64,000 nucleotides of DNA, taken from assembly GCA_965112735.1 (NCBI GenBank), contig OZ218951.1, positions 1,860,001 to 1,924,000 on the forward strand. The letters run 5' to 3'. The notes under the pieces were generated by a model. The model saw nothing but the letters and a program-made list of their open reading frames with translations. It searched no databases and was not told where the DNA came from. Each line of letters starts with the position of its first letter. Within the stretch, counting starts at the first letter, position 1. Shown here piece after piece: positions 30,734 to 43,290 of the stretch. The position numbers and the translations under genes were made by a program. This stretch comes from Phaeosaccion multiseriatum. Its lineage: Eukaryota; Ochrophyta, other classes.

Positions 30734-33700
30734 ATGGGTCGTCTCCGAAGAGGTAGCCGCCCCAAAGGCGATGAGATGGAGGCACGGAGCAGCGAAAATG
30801 AGAGCGGCGGCGGTAGCAGCGAGGAGGATGGGTCAGGCAAAAGAGACAGCGGGACGGAAGCAGCAGGAGACACTTGTGCCTCAAGCGCCCAGTCCTCGGA
30901 GAGCAGTGGCAAGAGATCGGGACGATCGTCGAGAAGGAGTGGTTTCAGCGGCTCCACGGCAGTAGCAGCGGCAGCAGCGGCGGCGGCGGCAGCAGCGGGG
31001 GGAGTGGCTGAAGACGGCAGTGAGGAGGGAAATGGAGAGGAAGAGGAGGGGAGGAAGGAGGCGCAGGAAGAGGAAGCTTCTGTTGAGGATACCTGCGATA
31101 GCGGTGATGCCTCTGAGGAGGAGGAGGAGGACGACGACGACGACGACGAGGAGGAGGCCAACGCCAAATACATCCGTGCCTGCCCTCGCCGAGGCGGCAG
31201 CAGCGGCAGTACCACAAGCAGTGGACGGGTCCTGCGCAAGACGGGCGCTCCAACTGCTGTTGGTGGTGGGGGGAGCAGCAGCAGCAGGAGCGCTCGTCTG
31301 GGCCGTAGGAGAGGACGGCCCATGTCTGGTGGGGGGAACAAGGACCAGATCCACGAGGACGAAAAGGAGGACGACGAGAACGACGAGAACGACGGGGAGG
31401 CGGAAGCGGACGAGGAGGACGACAACGACGACGACGAAGAGTACGGATCGGGCAGCGGGCGGAGAAGTCGGGGAAAGTCTGCCAAAGGCGGTGCTCTAAC
31501 GCGTCCGGGGAGAGGCAGCAACCGCAACAGCAGCAGCAGGAAGGCTGCAAACAAGGGCAAGGGCAAGAACAAGGCATCTCGGGGCGGGAGCAGCAGTCAA
31601 GTTAACACCTCTCCGCTGCTCAGCATGGGCTTTCTCACCAAGGTACTTTCAGACAGAAATAGAGTATTATGGGCCAGGACGTGTCCCCCCGGGGTTCGCG
31701 CCGGAAAGTTGGGTGCATGATTTTTTGGGGACCCAACTTCTCTCTTCCACACTCGGCACAATAGTTTGGCCACTCTGCACCTTCGCTGTTTCTACTTGTC
31801 CAACGACAGTCCTTATCGATTGCGAAACTCGTTTCCCGTTGCCCTGTCCCTCCGTCGGGGTCTTTTTCTTTTTTTTTTGCTCTTCCTTTCTGCCGCTCTT
31901 TCTCTCTCTCTGCTGCCACTCTCTCGCTGTCGCTCCGTCCGTCTTTTTCTTCAAAGCCTCCACTCATACTCTTCTGTTTCCCCCTGCCTCCACCTTGCCG
32001 GCCCATACGCCTGCCCTGCCCTACCCTGCGCTGTATCACCAACGGCCCTGCCCTGCTGCCTGCATACACACAGGTGGACCCGGCCACCAAGCTCAAGCAA
32101 CTTCAAAGCGACTTTGCCAAGAGCACGGAAGCCGCCAAGGCAAGCAAGAAGAGGCTCACCAAGCAGACAGGAGGGGGGTTGTCGTCCTCCCCCTCCTCGT
32201 CCTCCCGAAAGGCGCGTTCGCACTCCACCTCCACACACTCTGCGGCTGCTGGTGTGTCGGGCTCCCCCATGCGGCGCCGGTCGGCGAGGACGAGCAGGGT
32301 GACTTATGCTGAGACGAGGGACAGCGATGACGAGGGGGATCAAGGGTTGGGGGAGGGTCACGATGATGATGAGGAGGAGGAGGCGGAGGTGGGGGAAGAG
32401 GACGACGAGGAGGAGGACGGAGAAGAGCACGAGGACGACATCTTTGGGGCGTTTGCGCACGGAGCAAGGTCCTCCAAGGCGTCAGGCAAAGGCAAGGGCA
32501 AGGGCAAGGGCAAGGGGAGCGGGGGCAAGGGAAGGGGCAGGAAAGACGCCTCCTCGGCGAGAGTCGCAGAGCCGGTAGCTTCGAGGAAGAGCAGCAGAAT
32601 CACCAACAAGATAAGCTATGAAGTGCCCAGCGATGGCGACGATGAGGATGTTGACGCTGATGACGACGCTGATGTAGAGGTTGATGGCGATGCAGGAGAA
32701 GGAGGAGGAGGGGAGGAGGGGGAGGAGGAGGCGGAGGAGGAGGAAATGAACGGAGGAGCCAAATCTGCGTCGGAGAAGAAGAAGCAGCAGCGGGCCAAGG
32801 GGGCCAGCAGAGGCGGCAAGCAGGCCAAGCTGCAGCTGCTCCAGCGACAGGAGGGCAAGGAGGGCGATGGGGAGGGCTCAATAGAAGGTTCTTCCACCTC
32901 TCTGCAGCCGAAGGGCAAGGGCAAGGGCAAGGGCAAGGCGAAGCAGACAGTGCAGAGGAAGGTGCAGCCGGGCATCAAGCGGCTGCAGGACAAGCGCAGG
33001 AAGCAGCAGCAGCAGGAGGAGGAGGCGATGAGCGACGCAGACGCCGACCTCATGGAGAGCGAAAGCGACGAAGAAGAAGAGGGGGGCAAGGCCAAGAAGA
33101 AGGGCAGTGGAGGTGTGGGCAGCGACGTGGACGGAGACGGAGACTACCAGGAGGGAAAGGAGGGAGAAGAAGAGGACGACGACGACGAGGAGGAGGAGGA
33201 GGAGGTGGAGGAAGGGGAGGAGGACGACGACGAGGAGGAGCCGCTGAAGATTCACCGCATCCTGGGGCAGAAGGAGCTGACCAAGCACGACTGGCACGAG
33301 GTGCGACGTGTGATTCTGATAATCCTTTGGTCTATACTTGTCTGTGCGTGTGTGCGTGCGTATTGTCTTGTGAGGAAGAGGCGCATTTCTCCACCTCTTT
33401 TGGCTGTGGAGCCGCCCGTTTCCTAACCAACCTGCCTTCCCCGCTCACTTGTATCCTTTCCCTTGCCCCCCTGCTCCCCCCCCTCCTTGTGCTGACACCC
33501 CCCAGTTGATGAAGGGCATGAACACGGACGAGATCACAAAAGGAAGCATCTGGAACCAAGTTGATACCCTCGACGCGGGTGGTGATGATGGTGACGACGA
33601 TGACATGGCTGATGTGACCGAAGAGGTCGTCAAAGGGGAGCGGGGGAAGGCCAAGGGCAGGCAGGGCGGCGCAGGCGGCGCCTTGCAGCAACGCTTCCTG

Positions 33701-34356
33701 GTCAAGTGGAAGAACTTGAGCTACTTGCACGTGTCTTGGGAGACCTACGGTGACTTGGTGGAGCAGCTGGGGTCACACGTCAAACAGCAGGTAGGGGGTG
33801 GGGGCGGAGTTGGGCCGTCGGCTGCCATCGGGTGGGGGGAGGGGAGGGGGCGCGGCGGACAGGCCATTTGTGCTGTGCCTCTGTCGTGTTCATGGAGTGT
33901 GTGCACACGCACGTATACACACAGACGCTTACTTCGCACACACACACACACCCATGTTGGTTATACACACAGATTAAGAAATTCTTGGTAAAGGAGGCTG
34001 CGGGTGCGCTGGAGACGGGCGATGGAGAGTTCTTCGATGCGTCCTTTCTGGACATTGAGAGGGTGCTTGACATTGATGAGATAAAGGGGGAGGACTCACG
34101 CGTGCTTGTCAAGTGGGCGGGCCTGCCCTACGGAGAGATTACGTACGAGTACACCAAGGACCTGGAGGCTGCAGGTGCGTATGTGTGGATATATGTGGAC
34201 ATATGGGGATGGTGGCCAGTGAGAAGGGAGGGGGGGCGGGAGGGAGGGATGGAGGGAGGCGTATCCCCAACGCTTTACCTCCGGTCCCTCCCGCCTTTTG
34301 GTCGTATTGTTGTGCACCTCACCTCTCGTCTCTTCCCTCTCATCTCTCTCTCCCTT

Positions 34357-34393
<37 letters not shown>

Positions 34394-36937
34394 TTCTTTC
34401 TCTCTCTCTCTCTCTCTCTCTCTCCCTTTCTCTCTCTCGATCTCTCCCTTTCTCTCTCTCTCTCTCTCCCCCTTTCTTTCTCTCTCTCTCTCTCTCTCTC
34501 TCCCTTTCTTTCTTTCTCTCTCTCTCTCCATCGCTCTGGCTCTCTCTCATGACACAGGCTGTCTCTACGAAGTCGCCGTCAACACACACAAACAGAGGGA
34601 GAAGTACGCCTGGCGCAAGAAGCACAAAGCCGCCATGAGCAAGAAACAGTTCAAAGACATGCTGGAGGGGAAGGACAAGCGCAAGGGCAGGGGGGAGGAG
34701 GAGGCGGAGGGGGAGGAAGGCAAGGAAGAGGAGGAAGGCAGGAAGGGCAAGTGGAAGTGTCCTGCCTTTGTGAATGGGGGCTCGCTGAGGGACTACCAGG
34801 AGGAGGGGGTCAGCTGGATGCTGTGGAACTGGGCCAACAATCGCAACTCCATCCTGGCAGGTGTGTTGGGTGGGTGGATGGGTGGGTGGGGTGGGTGGAT
34901 AGGGAAATAGGTAAGACAGATGGGGATAGATTGAATGATGGACAGTGTCCATTGAACTGAACTGAACTAACTGACAGACAGAAAGACGGATAAATGAGAG
35001 AAAAATGATGAAACACAAAAAGACCGAACCTCCTGCTGCCCCTCTCCTCCCCTGCACCCCTCTACCCCCCCCCTCCCTCCTCGTCCCCTACTCAGATGAG
35101 ATGGGACTCGGCAAAACAGTGCAAACGTGCACCTTTCTCTGGGAGCTGCACCGCCTATTCGGTAAGACGGGGCCCTTCCTTGTCGTGGCGCCTCTTTCGA
35201 CAGTGGTGCACTGGCAGAGGGAGACGGAGGCGTGGACGGGGCTCAACACGGTGGTGTGGTGCGGCAATGAGGACGACCGCTCCAACGTGCAGGAGTGGGA
35301 GTTTGAGTACTTGTCAGAGAAGGACAAGAAGCTCCGGGACAAGGCCAAGGACAGGTGAGGGGGTCAAGGGAGGGGGAGAGGAGGGGAGGGGAAGAGAAGG
35401 GAGGGGAAGGGATGAAAGGGCAGGCCACACGCCATCGTACAGAAGGTACAAATGAGTACCCTGACGACCATCTGCTACCATCTACCATATACTACCACCC
35501 CCTACTGCACTACTACCATCTGCTGCCATCTACACAGGCACGGCAAGCGGCTGTGGAAGCCCATGGTGGTGGTGACTACCCCGGAGATGGTGGTGCGCGA
35601 GGACGGCAAGAAGGTGCTGGGCCGCATTGAGTGGGACGCCCTGGTGGTGGATGAGGCGCATAGACTCAAGAACGAGCGCAGGTCAGTCAGTTGGTCCTCC
35701 AGTTGGTCAGCCAGTGGGTCAGTCGGCTGTCAGTGAGTTTCCCCCTCTGCTACGCTTCTCTCTCCCCCTCTCTCTCACACACACGCACGTTCTCACGCAC
35801 TCTCTCCCTCCCTCCCTCCCTCCGTCCCTCCCTCTGCCCCTCTGCAGCCGCTTCACAACATCAATGGCGACCTTCTCGTTCGATGCGTGCCTGCTGCTGA
35901 CGGGGACTCCGTTGCAGAACAATACGGAAGAGCTGTGGACGCTGCTCAACTTTGTGGACGGACAGAGATTCGGGGACAAGGAGGACTTTGTGGACAAGTT
36001 TGGAGACTTGCAGAACGCCGAGAGAACCAAGGAGCTCAAGAACGAGATGAAGGTGCGGTGCGGCTCATTGACTTACTTGACTGACTTGGCTGAGGGACTG
36101 AAGGGGGCAGAGCGGTGGCGAGGGGGGTGGGTGGAGTGGAGCAGAGAGGAACGGTGGGTGGGTTTGTATGTGGGTGAGTGCGAGGATAGGGGGGTGGGTG
36201 GAAAGGGGGTATGGGGAGGGGAAGAAGATACGAAGGAGCACCATCCACCAGCAGCAACCACAACCACGCCGTTGCTCCTCTCTCGTGTGTCGTCTGTTTG
36301 TTCTCCTCTGCCCCTTCTAAAGCCCGCTTTAGTCGTTCATCTGCCCTCCTCTGTCACTTCTAACACTCTCTTCTCCCTCCTCTTCCCCGTGAACTGATTT
36401 TCCCTTCCTCTTTAATCTCTGTACATAGGGCTACATTCTGAGGCGTATGAAGGTCAGTAGACAACTCAAAGCACCCAATCAAACCCAACACATGAGTGTA
36501 TTTGTATTCCTCTATTACCGCCCGCCCCCACCTCACTACTCAGTCACTCACTCAGTCACCCACCCTCTCACTCACCCACTCAGCCACACCTCACCCACCC
36601 ATTCACCCACCCACTCCCTCACTCACCCACCCACTCACCAACCCACCCACTCCCTGACTCACTCCTCCCCCCCTCACTCACTCCCTCACTCACAGGAGGA
36701 CGTGGAGAAGAGTGTGCCCCCAAAGGAAGAGACCATAATCGAAGTGGAGCTGACCCCTGTGCAGAAGCAATACTACAGAGCCCTGTACGAGCAAAACACA
36801 GAGTTCCTGATGCGCGGCTCCAAGCCTTGCCAAAGGCCCTCCCTTATGAACTTGGAGATGGAGTTACGCAAGTGCTGCAACCACCCGTACCTCATGCGCG
36901 GGGTGGAGGGGGACCTTCGCCAGCATCAGCTGGTGAT

Positions 36938-36979
<42 letters not shown>

Positions 36980-37448
36980 GCAGCAGCAGAAGGGGGAGGC
37001 GGGTGCGGCAGTTGAGGGTGTGGCGGTGCCGCCACAGATGGATGAGTTGACCAACATGGTGGCCTGCAGTGGGAAGCTCGTGCTGCTGGACAAGCTTCTT
37101 CCCCGGCTGCAGGAGGAGGGCCACAGAGTGCTGGTCTTTTCGCAGTTCAAGATTATGCTCGACGTGCTGGAGGACTACATGATTGGGCGAGGCTTCTCCT
37201 TCGGTCGCATTGATGGGGGGGTGACGGGCCGAGACCGACAGTCGGCCATTGACGCCTTTCAAGCGAAGGACAGCAAGATGTTCATCATGATGCTCAGCAC
37301 CAAGGCGGGAGGTGTGGGCATTACCCTCACGGCGGCAGACACGGTCATCATCTACGACAGCGATTGGAACCCCCAGAACGACTTGCAGGTGCGTGCTGCG
37401 TGCGTTACGCATGCATCACTCACTCACCCACTCGTGGCCACTCACTCA

Positions 37449-37491
<43 letters not shown>

Positions 37492-39709
37492 TAACTCTTT
37501 GACTCGACTTGTTGCACTTTCCCAGGCCATGGCTCGCTGCCACCGCATCGGACAGAAGAAGAGCGTCAAGATATACCGCCTCCTCGCCAGGAAGACGTAC
37601 GAACAACACATGTTCGACAAGGCCTCCAGGAAGATGGCACTCGATCAGGTGCTGCTGAGCGAGGGGGGCATGGCAGGGTCGGATGGCAAGAAGAAGGCAA
37701 GGAGCAAGGAGGAGGTGGAGCGGCTGCTAAAGTTTGGCGCCTACGACATGTTTCGCGAGGGGGAGGAGGGGGCCCGGCAGGCGAGCGAGCAGTTCAGCGC
37801 CAACGACATTGATTCTATTCTCAATAGCGCGAGGACTGTGGTGCATGGGAGTGTGGAGCAGCAGCAGCGACAAGCGGCAGGAATGGGCAGCAACTCGTTC
37901 AGCAAGGCCAGCTTCGTGGCGGGGGACGACAAGGACGAAGCCGCGATGGTGGATGTCGATGACCCTGACTTTTGGTCCAAGTGCTGCGGCCTCACGCTGC
38001 CCGAGAGGAAGGCGGAGAAGCTAGGCCTCCGCGCCGCTCGGAAGGTGGGGTGTGGTGCCGTGGGCTGGGGTGCCCCGCTCTTTCTCTGTAACTCTCTCTC
38101 TCTCTCTCTCTCGACACTTTTCTGCAACGAGTATTAAACTCGCCCCGATCTCACGAATGCTTACGTATATACACACTCGCACCCATCCATCCCACCCGCC
38201 CACATTACGCACACACGCACATATACACACATGTACACGCACACATGCGCACAAACGCACAGGTGAGAAAGTCCTACAACGACCACGAAGGGTTCGAGGA
38301 CGACGACTCTGACGAATCCGACGACTCAGCCGGAGGGGGCAGAGGAGGAGGGGGAGGGGATGGGTCACTCTCAGACGGGGGTAGTAGTGGCAGCAGCGGA
38401 AGCTCAACGTCGGGGGACGGCCCTGAGCATATGACGGGGAAGGACCTCCTCCACATCACAAGATCGATGGGGCAGTTTGGGTATGGCAATTGGGTCGCTT
38501 TGGCTGACACATGTCAGGGCAACAAGACGCCCGGGGAGGTGGCGGATGCAGTACGGTGTGTGGTGTCATACATGGCAATGAGGGCAGCCAGGGAAGAGTC
38601 AATCAAGGAGGCGCACAAGGAGGCCGTGAAGAGGAAGCACGAGGCAGTGGCTGGGGCAGGGACGCAGCAGGGTTCGAGTTCTTCTTTTTCTTCTTCGCCT
38701 ACCGCAGATTCCGCGGTGGCGCCGTCTTGCGGTGTTGGCGGGGGGGGGGTGGTAGGGGAGGGGGGAAGAGCAGATGGCCAGGGGGAAAGAGAGTCGGTGA
38801 TTGGGTTCGAGCTCAGTCAGAAGGAGAAGCAAAAGTTGTATCAGACGAGCCTCTTTCGCCTGTACAAGAAGTACGGGGTCATTGCACAATGCATCGAAGC
38901 GGCCCCGAAGAAGGCACCCGCAGATGGCGCTGCTGTGTCGCCAACTGCTGATGATGGTGGTGCTGGTGCTGGAGGAGGAGCGAAAGAGCAGTCGGGGTTG
39001 GCGCTGATGAACAAGTGCAGACAAGTGGCTATGCCCCCTGCCATTAAGAATGGGTCGAAGGAGTTCATCAAGGAGGCCCACAAGAGCATGGACTTCAAGT
39101 TCAAGACTCTGAATGACATGTGGGACGTGAAACGCTTGCTCAGGGCAGGGTTGGAGGAGGGCATGATGCGGAAGAAGAGGAAGCAGGAGCAGCAAGAGGG
39201 CCTGAGGATGTCACTTCTGGATGCTACGGCACCAGCAGGAGCAGGAGCAGGAGCAGCAGCAGGAGCAGGAGGAGGAGCAGCAGCGGCTGAAGGAGGGGAA
39301 GGAAAAGGAGAAGCAGGAGGAGGAGCAGGAAAGACCAAAGAGCAGCTCAAAGAAAAGGCGGACTTGGCGGAGGAAGACACCATGCCTGGGCGAGAAATGC
39401 TGAGCACCTGGGTGGCCCCAGCCCGAATGTGGCTACTTGCGGGTAACGCCTCTCTTTGCCGGCCCGGTGCTTGGTGGCGGGACGAGCACGACGCTTGGCT
39501 GGTGGCGGGCGTGAGTCGGCATGGAATGCCTTCCAAGTTGAGGAGGAGAGAGAAGCTCTTGCTGGACAGTGAGGACTTACCCTTCCCCGCCGTCGAGGCG
39601 TCGAGCGTGTCACAGGAAGACTGGGAGGTAAGTGGTGTGAACTGATCTATTCTTGTCTCTTTTCTAGATGTTCAGATGTTCATCTGTCTGTCTCTCTACC
39701 TGTCTGCCC

Positions 39710-39777
<68 letters not shown>

Positions 39778-42687
39778 TGTCTGTCTATCGAATGAAGGCG
39801 ATCGATAGGGCGAAGACCTGGTTTGTGAGCTTGAATGTTGCTTTTCTTCACTTGGCTATTCGGTCGATTTGACCCAAATACTCTCTTCTCTCCTCCCCTC
39901 CCTGTTTGCCGGTCTGCCCTCCACTGCATCCCTCCTCGCGTTCCCTTCAGGCCATGGAAGCGGACACTGCGGCGGCAAGTGGTGGCAGCGGCGAGGGAGA
40001 TACAGCAGCAGTTGGTGATACAGCAGCAGTTGGTGATGCAGCAGCAGTTGGGGATACAGCAGCACAAGCACCAGCACCAGCAGCAGGAGGGGCTGCTATC
40101 CACGATGACCAACCTCCCAAAAGGACAGGATCTGTTCAGATGCCCATTCCGGAGGGCAAGGTGCTGGAGAGGCGTCTTAAGCACCTCCTGAGCTCCTTCA
40201 AGAAGCTCACGGACCTCCAGGCTAGGCCCATTGCGCTTGCTCAGAAAGTAAGTCTGGAGTCTTGCTGTAGCACCAACTGCTTCTGGTTGTACCTCAGCCA
40301 TCCATGTTGTGCCATCTGCTGCCATCTGCTTCGTGCCTGCGTTTCTTGGAGTTGACTTGGTGTTGATGCTGTCCTCCTCCTCTTGTGCGCTGCTCGTGCT
40401 GCTCCTGCTGCTGCTGCTGCTGCTGCTTGGGCCCACCCTTTTGTCCTCCCCTCCTCACGACCTACGATCTGCCTTCCCCCTTACCCTCCCTCCTCCCCAG
40501 GAACACCTCATGCAGCAGAAGGCCCAGGATCACCAGCAGAAGCAGAAGCCGCAGCAACAGCTGACGCTCGACAGGGAGAATTACAACCTGGCGTTGCGCA
40601 AACAAAAGGCGGAGCACCAGCACAACAGAGACCGGACAAAGGAGCGGCAAAGAATGCTCAAGGCCATGAAGCAGTATGGCGTGCCTACGGATATGCTCCG
40701 GCATGCCACCTCCCACATCATCACAGTGGAGTCCGGAGCAGCGCTCGCGAACAAGAGCAGCAACAGCTGGAAGGGACGCGCGAGGTTGAGGTGGGGCTCT
40801 CTGGGAAGGCAGGCGGAGTTGCGATCCACTCTCGACGACGTCGCCAAAGCTTGGGGGGTGGACATTCTCACGGAGCTGAAGGGCTCCGGGGAGGAGAGCT
40901 GTGGCCTGGAGCTGGGCGGGCACGCTCGGAAACCACAGCTACCGGGTGCTGTTGCCGCTGATGTATCACCAACTCCTTTAGGTGGTGCTGGCACCAGCAC
41001 GGGCGGGTACCAGCCCGCTGATGGATCTCTGGGCAAGGCGGGGATGTTGGATGTGGAGAAGGAGAGGGAGAAGCACGAAAAGTCCAGCCTCAAGACCCTG
41101 AAGGCCATCGCCGACATCACTCGCCTTCGAGAGTCCGTGCTGCGCTGCGACTCTACGGCCGAGCTCCTACAACTCACCTCTCGTCTGTGCAGGGACAAAG
41201 CCATGACCAAGCAGCTGCAGGGGCCCCTATCGTCGTCCTCTGCTGCTGCTGCGGCTGCTGCTGCCATCGCGACAGGAGGGGTGGTACCAGGAGGGACAGG
41301 AGTCGGGAACGAGTCAAGCGACGTTCCCTCGTGGTGGAAGGAGGGAGAGCACGACGCGGTGTTGCTTGTAGGCATTGCCATTCACGGCACGGACGGCGTG
41401 GAGGAGATACTCAAGGACCAAATCATGAGGGAGGAGGAGGACCCTGGCGTATCACCAACTGCCGCCGCTGCTGCTGCTGCTCCAGAGATACAGGCATTAA
41501 CGGCGGGCGATGCAGCGGGAGGAGCTGTTGAGGAGGCCTCTTCTTCTGCTGAGGCCTCTTCTTCGTCTGCGGCGGCGGCGGCCTCTAACGCGACACTTGT
41601 GTCCTTGCCGGGAGGAGGAGGAGGAGGAGGGGGTGGTGGTGGTGGTGGTGGAGGAGGAAGAGGAGGAGCAGCAGGAGGAGCAGCAGGAGGAGCAGCAGGA
41701 GGCGTAAGCTTGGCTCATCTAAAGGCCTTGGGCGATTATCAGCCTCCCCCGGGGCGGTCCTTTGTCAAGAGGCGGATGGGACTGCTTCTGAGGCTGGCGG
41801 CGACGGCGTTCCAAGCGTCCAAGCCTGGCAGCAGCGGCAGCAGCTTCTTTGAGCCCAAGCCGCAGCAGGCAAAGGACGGCAGCAGCAGCAGCAAGGGCAA
41901 GGGAGGGCAAGCGCCCAAGAAGCCATCGCCCGTCTCCAAGCCGGTGCTGACAATGGTCCAGAAATGCTCGCCCGGTAGCAGGGGGGCGTCGCCTGTGACC
42001 GTGCTGGGGGTGAAGCGAGGTCTGCCTGCGGAGGAACAGCAGAAGGAGGGTGAGGGCGGAGGGAAGAAGCTTGCGTCTGCAAAGCTGACGGCAGGTGCTT
42101 CTCCTTCGGGAGGGTCTCCTGCTATCGTGGACATGGCCATGGAGATCCCGTCGTCTGCGGGGAGGAGAGACGGCGACAACGGAAACATTACCACGAGCCC
42201 GTCCAAGAAGCGCGCATTTCCTACCATGACTGATGAGACGACCTCCACTCCTACGACCGCCGCCAACAGCAGGCGCAGTAGCAGCAGCAGCTGGGGCAGC
42301 GGTGGCAGCAACAGTGAGGGCGCCAAGGCCCCCAAACGGAGCGCCCAGTCGTCCCCAAACGTGACTATTGCGGCGGCGGCGGCGGCGGCGGTTGTGGCGG
42401 GAGGGGCCGAAGTGGTGGACGTGAGCAGTGGGGACTCGGATTGGGAAGTGGTGGTCCCTTCGTCGTCAAGCAGCGGCAAGATACAGGGACAGGCAGCGAG
42501 TAGTCGTAGCGGTAGCAGCAACCTCCTCCCTTCTCCTCCAAAGGCACAACACTCTTCTCCTCTGAACGGCAGCAGCAGTAACATCAGCAATAGCTGTAAG
42601 CCCTCTCCTCCAAAGGGCAGCAAGCTGTCTCCTCAGAAGGGCAAGAAGGGCCAGCGCGAGATCACGAGCTTCTTCAAGACCAAGTAA
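30734..42687 (+). CDS. CHD-family chromatin remodeling ATPase with C-terminal PIP box
   Basis: Fourteen exons (30734-31642, 32074-33300, 33506-33790, 33973-34174, 34558-34860, 35096-35354, 35538-35681, 35848-36052, 36429-36452, 36696-37388, 37526-38044, 38263-39627, 39951-40247, 40501-42687) join in phase to 2,872 residues. Residues 1-710 are acidic with Lys-Gly repeats. Tandem chromodomains lie near 775-805 ('RFLVKWKNLSYLHVSWE') and 840-874 ('VLVKWAGLPYGE'). The Snf2 ATPase runs about 955-1450: 'DEMGLGKT', 'VVDEAHRLKN', 'LTGTPLQNNTEELW', 'STKAGGVGITLTAADTVII', 'ARCHRIGQ'. Exon 9 is only 24 nt ('GYILRRMK'). A CAG tract encodes poly-Gln between the two ATPase lobes. SANT/SLIDE-like segments follow ('QFGYGNWVALAD'), plus two 'HDAWLVAGVSRHG'-type blocks as in CHD6-9/Kismet. 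The protein ends in 'QREITSFFKTK', a PCNA-binding motif. It would slide nucleosomes in the nucleus. Confidence 0.95.
36939..36990 (+). repeat. CAG tract encoding poly-Gln inside the CHD ATPase core
   Basis: About 15 CAG/CGG codons in exon 10, between the conserved 'NHPYLMRGVEGD' region and the start of the second helicase lobe. It is in frame and coding. Confidence 0.9.
39711..39777. repeat. (CTGT)n microsatellite in a CHD intron
   Basis: An almost perfect run of about 16 CTGT units in intron 12 of the CHD gene. Confidence 0.9.
39999..40070 (+). repeat. Four-unit, 18-bp coding minisatellite (D-T-A-A-V-G)
   Basis: Units start at 39999, 40017, 40035 and 40053 and follow the consensus GATACAGCAGCAGTTGGT; the last unit has diverged. 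In frame it encodes D-T-A-A-V-G repeats in CHD exon 13. Single copies of the same motif are dispersed elsewhere in the window. Confidence 0.9.
42652..42675 (+). other. PIP box (PCNA-interacting peptide) coding segment of the CHD gene
   Basis: Encodes Q-R-E-I-T-S-F-F, matching the Q-x-x-[I/L/M]-x-x-[F/Y]-[F/Y] consensus, followed by Lys-Thr-Lys and the stop. Basic residues flank it on both sides, as in strong PIP boxes. Confidence 0.8.
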
Positions 42688-43290
42688 GACATGGAGAGTT
42701 AATCACGATGGTACCAGTAGGACCTTAGGAACTCAAGCAATAAGTAAAGCAAAAGTGAAGTTTGAAGGAAGGGGAAAGGAGAGTTCAAACTTCAAACCAA
42801 CCATCAGGCACTAGGCCACGCATTCATCAAGGCAATGCGGCAACGATGACCGGCGAATGCACATCATCGACGACGCACTCCTACCTGCTTTACACTCAAA
42901 GTACAACACATCACAGACATGTTTTGTCTGTACCATACAGGTTGTAGTGCTTGCTTTGTTATCGGGCTTGTCATTTTTGTATTGTTCTCTGCTCTGTCCG
43001 TGGCTATACAAAGCACTGGATGAAGATGATACCGCCCAGCACCAGGCAGTCAGTACACTACTGTTCGGAGGAAAGGGGCTGGGGGGGGGGAGGGGTGGAG
43101 AGGGTGGGCTTGCTTCTGAACGCGGCACTACGTCGCCCTCACCAGCGCCCTGGAGATAAGACAGATGCAGGGTATATGCCTCCTTCAACAAGGGCACACG
43201 TACACTCCCTACTGCTGCTGCTGCTGTTGCCGCCACTTCAACACCACCCCTACTTCCCCTCCCCCGTCCTCTTTGACATTGGTCGCTCCT
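42688..43290. other. Convergent region between CHD and RPL19
   Basis: 603 bp of presumed 3' UTRs. It contains a short G-rich run at about 43078-43092. No coding sequence or RNA gene is supported. Confidence 0.5.

Noticed and set aside
30676-31572. Long Ser/Pro/Leu-rich minus-strand frame
   Set aside because: It is antisense to CHD exon 1, whose acidic and Ser/Gly repeats create open frames on the other strand; no domain and no splice support.
34275-35057. Minus-strand frame rich in Arg-Glu repeats
   Set aside because: Arises from the CT microsatellite in CHD intron 4; it overlaps conserved ATPase exons on the plus strand.
39999-40070. CRISPR-like array
   Set aside because: Units are contiguous 18-bp repeats without unique spacers, in frame within an exon; a minisatellite.
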